Source of the DNA: Strobilurus pachycystidiatus | Taxonomy: Eukaryota; Basidiomycota; Agaricomycetes; Agaricales; Physalacriaceae | DNA length: 64,000 nt | Assembly: GCA_019915135.1 (NCBI GenBank) | Contig: JAHLMK010000005.1 | Location: 1,860,001-1,924,000 of the forward strand | Reading direction: 5' to 3' | Shown: piece after piece, positions 55,519 through 64,000 of the stretch | How positions within the stretch are numbered: position 1 is the stretch's first letter | Layout: every line of letters begins with the position of its first letter | Notes under the pieces: generated by a model | Told to the model about the DNA's origin: nothing | The model's input: the letters and a program-made list of their open reading frames with translations, nothing else | The model's database searches: none | Position numbers and translations under genes: made by a program

Positions 55519-56028
55519 TTGATTGCAATGGAAAAGTTTAAACATCGAGCATCGACGCGGTCCCCTCATCCTTGTCGCAATGTTCGCCATCATGCAAACT
55601 CGTGCTAACAAGCATGGCTCCACCCAACATCATTTAGAAATTTAGGGTGTTGGCAATCCTGTAGGGGCCTCGGCTCCGTAGATCAGGAAGCCGGAAAATT
55701 GCTGCTGATCCTTGCCTTTCGAACCCAGAGTATCCCCAAAGAAAATGCCTAATCGAAATTCGCGAGGAGCAATAAATCTTGGCGAGGTGTCGAAAGCGCG
55801 ATCTCGGGAGCTCCACTGAAAACACTCAATCAAAATCCGTGGAAGACAAAAAAAGGTCAATGTTTTTTTTTTTTTTTTTTTGTAAATTGGGCGAATCGGC
55901 CGACTTCCCGGTCCCGTGTTACGCGCGCCTGATTGCAATGGACAAGTTTAAAGACCGAGCATCGACGTGGTTCCCTTATCCTTGTCGCAATGTCAGCCAC
56001 CATGCAAACTCGTGCTAACAAGCATGGC
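55519..56028. repeat. Split and intact copies of a gene-5'-end repeat
   Basis: 55519-55622 is the right half of the unit interrupted by the retrotransposon. It ends with a relic first exon (an MQTRANKHG frame that stops after a few codons). A second unit, 55638-56028, repeats 34741-35019 plus 55519-55622 with scattered differences and a poly-T run (about 55,862-55,882). It leads into the intact first exon of the next gene. This is a tandem duplication older than the retrotransposon insertion. Confidence 0.8.
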
Positions 56029-57891
56029 GCTCCATCCGAAATCGAAGAATCCGAGGCGAAAAAACAAAAGTGGGCGCTTACTGTGAATCGTAATTGATGG
56101 CTAATCGAAATTTCTAGGCTCAGCAACGGGTTCGCCATCACATTCCACTCACTCAATCGCCGCTCACAAGTTTCTTTTCCAGCCCTAAGCTTCCAAACTC
56201 CGATAATCAGCAGAATTCCAGGTCAGATTTTCTTTTTTCTTATCATTCTTCACAATTTGTGACCTTGATAACGTTCAGTGGCGCGGGGACAGTTCATAGA
56301 CAGGGACCGCAAACCGACAAAGACCACTCTAGTATGCACGCAAACGCTGGGACGAATGTTTCCCCTGGGTGTGTGGTCATACTTTGTTGATTCTATCGCT
56401 GTTGACCCGTTCTACTCTAGTTCCAAACCAACAAAACTCGGGGATCAGCAAAATGGCAGGTTAGACTTATATTATTTTTGTCGCTCGCGTCTTGTTAATT
56501 TTCATTATTTTCAGTGGCGCTAAGCCAGCTCCAGAAGATGATCTGCGCACCGACACAAACAATTCCAAAAAGCCCTTGCCTCAGGGCGCAGGCGCCGCAG
56601 ACGCGGGCATTGGGCCACAAAAAGGACCAACGTCTGTTCAATATACATCAAAAGATGCTGGTACACCTCGTCGCGGTACTCCGCCGAACCCCGCTCCATC
56701 CCCTGGTCACGCTCTGACCCCGTACACGCCAGTCGGTGCTAATCGTAGGCAATCGTCTCGGTCGCCGAGTGCGGACGTTGAACAGTCTTTTGTTTTTGCT
56801 CCGCTTGAATTCCCGCCTGGCGTACAGACCTTGAAAGGTGTCGCATATTCTGGAATGTGTGTTGGCAAAAGCGGTGGTTCGGTGGAGATCCCGGCGTTCG
56901 AGATTTTTGACGATATCCATGCAAACGAGGCCAACGCGGAGTAAGTGTTCTATTTGTGGCCAGTTCTAATAACTCATTTGGCGCAGAAAAATTCTTCGCT
57001 CTGTCATGCGACGCGGCCATTCCAATCTCTTCAACTTGGCGACAATGAATGCCAAGGACTTCACCATTCGCAGTACCAAAAAAGATGACAAAGCGACTGA
57101 TCCAACTCGCATCATACAAGGTCGGCTATTGAAGAAAGGCGCTAAGAGGGCAGCATCGTGCTTCATCACTGGGATTGCCACTGATTCTCGGTTGGGCGGC
57201 GGTGAAAAGTTTCAATCCATCGTCATTCGTCCCCTTGGTCGTACAATTGACCGGATGGCAGCTGTCCTAGGGCCTGCTATGGGCCTCAGCGATGTAATTT
57301 TCCCTGTAGACCAGGACGAAACTGGATTGCTTTTCTCTACTTATCGCATGTCTTCTAATGGTATGACTTTTTCTTCTCTCTGTCGTACGTACACTAAGAT
57401 CACGTCCAGCCGAAAACAATTCCGAGATGGACGCCAAGCCGCCTAGCGCTACTACACACGGCCACGATATCTTGCCCTACAATCATAGAAGTAAAATGTC
57501 TCGCTTTTATAAGCATTTTCTGTTGTCTCACAATTTGGTAGTCCCTGCTTTTGACGGTCGTCAGGCCTTCGGTCTCAAAAAGTACTGGGATCTGCCACCC
57601 GTCAACGGCGGCGAAATCAAGGACAATCACGCAGTTCTAGTGATTTTCACGATCTCTAAATTCACTTACAACGGATCAGCTCGTTTGAGTTTCAATGCTC
57701 AAAGTGTTACTCAGTTGACGGATGATGTCGGTCACAAGAGGAAAGGCAAAGGGACTGGTTCGCCTTCGTGGCACAAGTCGATTCTATCTCCCGATCCGAT
57801 TGGGATCTCGAAACGAGTTGGCTTTCGTACCACGGAATCAGCGTCTGTGGACTTTCAATTATCAGATGACAGCGATGACGAGGTTTATTAA
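55990..57891 (+). CDS. Uncharacterised protein, Helitron-adjacent family, copy 3
   Basis: Seven exons (55990-56082, 56118-56221, 56279-56368, 56421-56459, 56515-56940, 56987-57360, 57410-57891) sum to 535 aa. The first intron, 35 nt, is unusually short and less certain. The N-terminal third is disordered: LPNSDNQQNS then SGAG, and later LGDQQNG then SGAKPAPEDD, an apparent exon-level repeat. The C-terminal part has VEIPAFEIFDDIHANE, ATDPTRIIQGRLLKKGAKRA, SIVIRPLGRTIDRMAAVLGP, and VLVIFTISKFTYNGS followed by ARLSFNAQS. Blocks match in order those of the gene at 32003-32971. Function unknown; no catalytic residues evident. Confidence 0.7.
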
Positions 57892-58987
57892 ATGGTTGTC
57901 CTTGACACATAGTCACAAGTGAAATATCACACTTTCCATGTTGAATTGTGAATTGCTCTGAAACCAGTCAAATCCCCATGATCGTATTGTCGTCGGGTAC
58001 GTCGCAATTTGAGTACCTCAATTCTCTCGAGGGCAAGGTGATGAAGCTTATGGATTAGAAGGAGCTCGTAGGAAATGCTTCAAGCTTCGACACCCTCTTA
58101 TTCGTCAGTGCTTTCGAGGGACGCCTGACCGTGTCATCGCGTTCCAATAGGCTTCATGATTCGAGTTGCATGCCATAAGCCCAGTTGATCCCAACATCTA
58201 TATTTGCATATTTGGACATCTTTTTTTCGCCATTGCGACTACCTACAATAAGAAAATGGACTCCATTAATTTTGTTGGTCATCGACTACACCGCGACATG
58301 GATATCATCTACTTCCACTCTCTTGTTAGCAAGCCACTCAGTGATATGACCGCTACGTACCTTAATCAGTTTATCTTCACTCGTACTCTTTTGGCCTTTC
58401 TCATCAACAACGCGTGTCTCGCTGCTATCGTCACCCTCTGTGCCTTGATCTGTGTCGGCATCCCCGTCAATCCGACTACGTTCGAGCGTGTACTGTACAT
58501 TGTCATATTGAAGGTTCATGTTGGAGGCAGAAACTAGCAGGAGCTGTTACGTTACTCGACGGACTCCCTGCACTTCTTCGTGGAATTTCACCAATTATCT
58601 CATTGTCGACGGCGGTGCGACGTTATCGACTCAAGCATTTTAAACGGTCGCGCGACAGTTCGTACCATGGACCTATATATGTTTCGCCGACTTTCTACTT
58701 AATCCTGATATTTTCCGCGAAATTATTCGCGATTTATCAACTCAGAAACTAGCAGGAGCTGTTACGTTACTCGACGGACTCCCTGCACTTCTTCGTGGAA
58801 CTTCACCAATTATCTCATTGTCGACGGCGGTGCGACGTTATCGACTCAAGCATTTTAAACGGTCGCACGACAGTTCGTACCATGGACCTATATATGTTTC
58901 GCCGACTTTCTACTTAATCCTGATATTTTCCGCGAAATTATTCGCGATTTATCAACTCGTGCCCTCATCGAGCGGAATATTCGACAA
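57892..58987. other. Region without a convincing gene, containing a tandem duplication
   Basis: Short frames on both strands (58,166-58,537 plus; 58,286-58,519 minus, the latter acidic with VRSGHITEWLANKRVEVDD) could be an exon of an unrecognised gene, but no splice model was found. The 215-bp duplication is listed separately. Confidence 0.4.
58528..58957. repeat. 215-bp tandem duplication
   Basis: 58528-58742 and 58743-58957, both starting CAGAAACTAGCAGG and ending GATTTATCAACT. They differ at only a couple of positions noticed by eye (TTTCACC against CTTCACC; CGCGCGAC against CGCACGAC), so the duplication is recent. It lies just beyond the 3' end of the JmjC gene. Confidence 0.92.
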
Positions 58988-61346
58988 TTAAGACAATCTA
59001 ATTCTAAGAAGATCTTGCATTGCATCTCTCATCCCTTCCTCTCCGAGATTGACCAATCGCCCACCCGCATCCATTTGAGCGAACAAGAAACTTCCCATAT
59101 TTTGCTCGAAATCATAGAGGTCACCAGCTCCGGGGGTTTGTGTGCGAAGGGCCATCTTGTCCTGAATAGACCATCCAAGACCATTGCAAAGGACACAGGC
59201 CAGCTTGACGGCAATTTTTCTCAAGACAAGACCGGTCAGTTTGCGACGAAGTGAGTCTGGGCTTTGAGTGAAATTTGAGTGTAATTCGTGGCGAATGATA
59301 TATCCAAATGGAAAGAGCACCATGTGGGCCAAAGCCAACAGCGCGTTCACTGGAATAGCTACATTCCCTCAGTACAGCTCGAATGACGAAAGATTGTAGA
59401 AAGGGCAGACCTCGCGTTATGGTAGGTAAGAGGATCATCATACGCAGTAATCCATCGTAGGTCACAGAATCGTCATGGTTCACGTTGGTCAAGCGATCGC
59501 CATCCTCCACGTCTAAGAGTCTCGAGGTTCGAGTCAAATGCATGGTGTCGTAAGACCAAAACGAAGAGCCAGTGACGAACGAGGGTATAGGCGTATACAC
59601 GGCATGCATCAATCCGGGAGGTTGCAATCTGACAAGTATTAATATTTGACCGCGACTGATATCTAAGACTCACAGAATAGCACCCGGCGTGATTAAGAAA
59701 GCATACACTTTGATTCCATCAGGGTAGGTATACTCCTCTTCTTTATCCATGAACGATGACTGAAAGTCGCGAATGCTTTCGAGAGACGTCATATCTTGTT
59801 TTTCCGGATACATGACGAACCATAGCTTCAATCCTGCCTGCCCTTCAATCTGTGCAATTTTCCCCAATGTGTCGTGATGAGCTCGCGTATTTGTCATTGC
59901 CATGTGAAGCAAGGCCCAGCGTTGATCGTTGAGGTGTTCGGATGAGATGTTCTTAAGCGCTTTTTGATTTTTCTCGGGGAGTAGATCTTGAACGATTGCC
60001 GGTACTTCTTGGTTGGCGATTAGGTCCTCGTTCAGCACCCTGTGTAATTGCATCGATAAATCCGCATATGATGGATAATTCCGATGCTGACCGTGTTTCT
60101 TTCGGCATACCATAACTCATTATGTTACAATCGAGGATGAAGAGATGATCCCCGTCTGGAAGTGAAGGGTTCGAGAGCAGTTTACGGATGGAAGTGGGCT
60201 CCTCGTGTGCGTTGGCAGGGTTGGTAGATTTGCGTCGCATGCCTAAACCTGTCAAACATGAACACATGTTTAACTAAACACTCACTATGCGGTTGTCTCG
60301 TGTTCACGTCTAGACACAAGCTCCATCGCTCGGCGAGCCATTCAGAACTCAATGTGGTGTTCTCCTGGTCTACTTTGGGCTTGATGAATATGCATTTGTT
60401 CTCGGCGAGTGCTTTCCTCATTTCGTCGTGATCGTAATCAGCCCGGTGATCTAGTACCAGGACGTGGTCGTTGCTGGAATCCGTTAACCTTTTGGCGCGC
60501 GTTGCTAAATTGACAACCAATGTGGATTCCTGCAGCGAGTCAGATGTTGTGCGTGAGGAGAATGGAAGAATGACCAGTTTCAATATATTCTGGTCGGTGT
60601 CAGGCCCATCCAACCAAGGACAGTAGGCGTGAACCTTTGCCGTCTCCCCCTCCAGAAAAATTTCGTCGAAATCACGCTTCCAATCCACTTCTCGTCGGCA
60701 ATCATATAGGCGTTTGGTTAGAACATGCGGATTATCCTCTTGAATGCCAATAGGGGAAAGCTGTCCGCTTGATGGGCCGTTGTCCTCCGGGTTCGTGTCT
60801 TTGTAGTGAAGTGGGATAGGAGGCGACAAGTCGTCTGGATTATGTTGAGATAACTGCGGAGAGTCTAGTCGACCAACAGGTCCCGCAGGGAGCAGTACTG
60901 ACTCAATGAAAGAAGGGACGGGCAAACCAATCTCGTTCAAACGGCGTTTCTTCCGATTTTCTCTGTGGACTGTTAGACTGGGCTCAGTAAATTCATTGAA
61001 CCTTGCCTATGCTTTATTGTTTCGCGTTCTTTTCTTTCCGAATCCCTGAATGCTACAGTGAGCAATGTGCGTAACACCGACGCAGATACAAACTATGTAA
61101 AAGAACGACTACTCACCATCTGTTGCGTGATTCCTGTTGATGTATTGCGTCCCGTTGACGCTTATACCAGCGTTGGGCATTTTCGCTAGGCTTAATTGCC
61201 CAAGTCAACCAATTCCTCCTCGTAAAAAGACCGTTCGGATCGATTCGCATGCGATACCGCTCGCCGTCTTCGTTGTCCCCCGGGAGCAACTCTTGTGGAT
61301 TGATGGCAGAATCTAAGAGTTGGCGTTTACGTGTGTGATAATCCAT
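58988..61346 (-). CDS. JmjC-domain (Fe(II)/2-oxoglutarate dioxygenase-like) protein
   Basis: The start at 61346 gives MDYHTRKRQLLDSAINPQEL; a second large exon lies at 60,2xx-60,9xx (KLVILPFSSRTTSDSLQEST, VLVLDHRADYDHDEM). The JmjC core is at 59,600-60,110: TRAHHDTLGKI supplies the HxD iron ligands, GLKLWFVMYPEKQD the lysine expected to bind 2-oxoglutarate, and LQPPGLMHAVYTPIPSFVTG the distal histidine. The following SFWSYDTMHLTRTSR is typical of mushroom JmjC proteins. Exon 2 to 3 seems to use a GC-AG intron (donor GCAAGG near 61,006). One junction near 60,110 could not be resolved in frame, so either an exon is missed or the gene is damaged. Substrate (histone or other) unknown. Confidence 0.65.
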
Positions 61347-61369
61347 GGATGCGGCGATGACGGTGACCG

Positions 61370-61465
61370 TATAATACTGATGTCCTCTGATGTCGATTGA
61401 CGTTTACTGATGTTGACTGACGGACACTGATGTCGGGCAACGGACGCTGACGTATGTCGCGATCA
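61370..61465. repeat. Short degenerate TGATGTC/TGACGGAC repeats upstream of the JmjC gene
   Basis: At least six variants of CTGATGTC or CTGACG(GAC/T) at 8-15 bp spacing, including TGACGGACACTGATG. A close match, TGACGGACATCGATG, lies in the promoter region between the F-box and Helitron genes (about 23,650). They could be transcription factor sites or subterminal repeats of an element. Confidence 0.55.
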
Positions 61466-61860
61466 TTTGTCACGCATGACGTCTTTCTGATGACGGGCTA
61501 GACAAGAGGTGGCCGACAAACCAACACTCCGATATTTGTGATCGTTGAACCTGGGCATCACACTTTGGAAATTGTTTTTGGAGGGTGATCGAATCCAGTC
61601 GTATGCACAGGCTCAACATTGATTGCGTCAGGTGAACGATTCAATGCATACCGGAAAAATCTTCCGGATCTGAGAAGCCGATTTTCCCCTCGCCCTTCTT
61701 TCGATTGACAATTTTGATCGCGACTAGTTTATCACAGCCATCTTTGTCGTTTGTGAATTGCTCTCGGCCGAAAGCACGATATCTCAGACTTCAAAATTCC
61801 TCCTTTTGCACAACGCACAACACACGCGTACTGGCAACCATCCAATCTTGTTTACACAAA

Positions 61861-62693
61861 ATGGGTAAGTGATGATTCTTATGCGTGGTGTTGGCTGAAA
61901 GCCTCATGTTACAATTAGAAGACGATACCCCTCAACGCGTGGCTCTATCAATCCTGCTCGATTTGCTTGTCCGCGATGCGCGACCAGATCAAGTCCCAAT
62001 CCTTGACTCTATATTCAAGCTGATACCCAGTCTCCGTTTGGTGGAATCCTTGAGCGACGACGATGGCAGCAATGCCGATGAGCATAGCGATTGCTCGATG
62101 AATTCATTTATTGTACCCGACGACCAGGTGGAATACGAAAGTGATTCGCGTTCGTTCACTAGTGACTGTGAAGGTGTGTGTAGTGCTTTTTCTTTAATTC
62201 TGTACTGATGAACATACAGAACCTGCCGTAGCCCGTATGAAAGCGGTTGTCTACCGCACTCTCTTTGCTAACAATGAGTTTTTAGGCGTTAAATCTGGTC
62301 GCATCTTGGAGCGTCTGCGTAACTTTCGACATGTTCAAAAACCTGACTCCAGCGAAGATGATGACGACGGTGTGTGATTTGGCGATCTTTACTAGCCTAG
62401 CTGTATTCATGAAAATACAGAAACGCATGGACATGTCTTGCTTGACGATCAGGCCGCCGAAGATTCATGTGGTACGTAGCTCTCAAGTTATCGCGACTCA
62501 CCCTAAATAATAAAAAGCAGATGACAAAGTAGTTGCGAGCAGGTCAACATTCATGAAGAAGAGACCATTCCGCGTTGAATCGGATGAAGATGAAGACAGG
62601 CTGGCAGCGCGGAATTTGTTCTGTGAAGATTCAGACTTCGAGCAAACTGATGATCCTTTAATCAATTCACCCGCAAAGCGTGCCAGAACATAA
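61861..62693 (+). CDS. Small acidic protein with five exons, function unknown
   Basis: Exon 1 is just ATGG (61861-61864), followed by a 54-nt intron (61865-61918). Four further exons follow, and all introns split the codon after its first base. The product starts MEDDTPQRVALSILLDLLVR and continues with IFKLIPSLRLVESLSDDDGS, CSMNSFIVPDDQVEYESDS, AVARMKAVVYRTLFANNEFL, then acidic runs. It ends INSPAKRART, a basic tail at the TAA of 62691-62693. Acidic SFI-D/E-type segments plus a basic terminus suggest a nuclear protein, by composition only. No domain recognised. Confidence 0.62.
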
Positions 62694-62958
62694 TTCGAAG
62701 ATCTTTACTCTCAGTGAATATAAACTTTAATTTCCCTCGCTCTTGATTTTCTCGCCTTGGAGTGTAAGACTGGAAGACTTGAACTCGGAGCACATCCCAA
62801 CGCTCATATTACATTCCGATGCCCAGGACCAATTGCGACAACAACACTGTCCTGCCGCGTGGGGTCCTTGGAGACCTCATTCCCCCGCAATATATAAAGA
62901 AATTTTGATACTGAGGTACAAGTTTAACATATCGCGTACAGAATGTTCGATTCTGGTA

Positions 62959-63804
62959 CTAAATAACAATGTGTATAGACGTAATCTTAGCAATCAAAGC
63001 CTGAGTTCTCATTAGTTTTGCTTCGGACAACAAAAACAGACTGTAGGCAAAGCTGCTCACCGGATGTTTGGCGACAAAATTTGTCAATTGGAACAGTTTG
63101 AATTCCACCAGAACCGGATGTCCTTGTGTTTGTAACAATAGTTTTTCTTGCGACTGAATACTGGCACGGGGCAAAAGACCTTGATTCGATTCGCACCACG
63201 GTGCAAACACTTCCTGGATGGTGAATTGAATACACTGACATAAAACAAGATGAAAGAAGCCCACTATGGTTTCGTAATCAGCCCATAGAAGAATCTCTGA
63301 CTGCTTGTGTCCGGTCAGACATTGGATGCCGTTGGGCTCACATTGAGCAATGATTTCCTTCAAAGTCAACACCTGCTGATCGCAGACCAGATTTTCGATG
63401 GCATCATTGTCCGTGAATTTTAGACGAATCCATCCCGATGACGGATAATCCGGACGCTGTTGTCGTATATCAATCATGATCATTGATTCGTATTTTGGAC
63501 TCACGAGTAGATGGAGCAGTACACTGTTTCCTGCCTGTAATTCCCCAAAGCAAAGGACAGTCGATGGATCAGGATATGAATCCCGAAAGGTTAGACATCC
63601 GTCTCCGGCATTGCGATCGATTAGGCTGGGTTGAACGCGACATAGCATCCGCTCGTTCTTAGAACTGTACTGTTTCGTAAGGCTGAAAGCGGTCATGCTG
63701 GGAATCAATAGACCGCGGAGGTTTGTAAAGAGCAGACTTTTGCTATATGTTATTTTAACCTCGTCGTGTTTCCGATGCAAATCGAAGGAGGAAAGAGTGA
63801 GCAA
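62959..63804 (-). CDS. Hypothetical protein, 5' end unresolved
   Basis: A continuous minus-strand frame; the first ATG is at 63696 (MTAFSLTKQYSSKNERMLCR), but the frame stays open upstream to 63804 without an ATG and may join an exon beyond the window. Content is protein-like: DPSTVLCFGELQAGNSVLLH, YPSSGWIRLKFTDNDAIENL and ILLWADYETIVGFFHLVLCQ. No domain recognised. It converges on the acidic-protein gene at 61861-62693. Confidence 0.45.
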   Translation of the reverse strand: MLTLSSFDLHRKHDEVKITYSKSLLFTNLRGLLIPSMTAFSLTKQYSSKNERMLCRVQPSLIDRNAGDGCLTFRDSYPDPSTVLCFGELQAGNSVLLHLLVSPKYESMIMIDIRQQRPDYPSSGWIRLKFTDNDAIENLVCDQQVLTLKEIIAQCEPNGIQCLTGHKQSEILLWADYETIVGFFHLVLCQCIQFTIQEVFAPWCESNQGLLPRASIQSQEKLLLQTQGHPVLVEFKLFQLTNFVAKHPVSSFAYSLFLLSEAKLMRTQALIAKITSIHIVI

Positions 63805-64000
63805 ACACGGACCCCAGAAAAAAGGAAATTCAAAAGATTGATCCTTTCAACGTGCTGGAGTCATGATCATGTTGTCATGCGCTTATACTTGTGCTCGTAG
63901 GGAAAACTTGTTGGCATAATTGAAAAGATCAAATCCGAAGACCGTAAATAATGCACTGGAAGTATTATAATCAGAGGCAATGTCAAAAGCAGCCGCGTCA

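Noticed and set aside
58166..58537. 123-aa plus-strand ORF with hydrophobic stretches
   Set aside because: It overlaps an acidic minus-strand frame, runs into the tandem duplication, and has no recognisable domain or splice context.

Overview
The window looks like a chromosome segment of a basidiomycete fungus, most likely an Agaricomycete. The evidence is short (about 45-60 nt) GT-AG introns in nearly every gene, a conserved set of fungal housekeeping genes, a protein with a DUF6699-like C-terminus, MYND and F-box proteins, and the mushroom-type Helitron and Ty3/gypsy elements.

Region 1 (about 1-20,750) is ordinary, gene-dense and relatively GC-rich. On the minus strand lie a TFIIIC TPR subunit (cut by the window start) and a Dcr2-type phosphatase. 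On the plus strand follow mitochondrial ribosomal protein uL23m, a GH16 Crh-like enzyme and an F-box protein. Then come a DUF6699-like protein (minus), a MYND/MSS51-like protein, the polarity factor Bud6/Aip3 and a small orphan ORF. A GACTC-rich degenerate repeat tract and a perfect 12-bp stem-loop (21,266-21,297) mark the change to the mobile-element-rich half.

Region 2 (about 22,200-35,000) contains an F-box gene divergent from a complete Helitron Rep/helicase of 2,575 aa. After it lie two intron-containing minus-strand genes. These belong, with a third copy at 55,990-57,891, to one uncharacterised family.

Region 3 (35,020-55,514) is a 20.5-kb Ty3/gypsy LTR retrotransposon, the most striking object in the window. 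Its LTRs are 1,831 bp each and look the same wherever I compared them; the target duplication is GCGC. Gag, protease and pol lie in three successive -1 frames, and each junction carries a GGGTTTN slippery heptamer in the right phase. Downstream of pol are about 10 kb that ordinary Ty3 elements lack: three antisense tRNA-Gln-like sequences, two plus-strand and two minus-strand spliced genes (648, 432, 335 and 418 aa), and a large perfect inverted repeat. Most introns of these accessory genes carry a short hairpin of the type AGAAATTCGA/TCGAATTTCT just inside the 5' splice site, resembling introner-like elements.

Region 4 (55,515-64,000) starts with the other half of the repeat into which the retrotransposon inserted. 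It then holds the third gene of the uncharacterised family, a 215-bp tandem duplication, a JmjC-domain gene (minus), a small acidic-protein gene (plus), and an ORF that may continue past the window end (minus).

The splice models given with exact exon coordinates were checked by reading phase: each sums to a multiple of three and keeps the frame open. No database search or folding program was run; family assignments rest on motif recognition.
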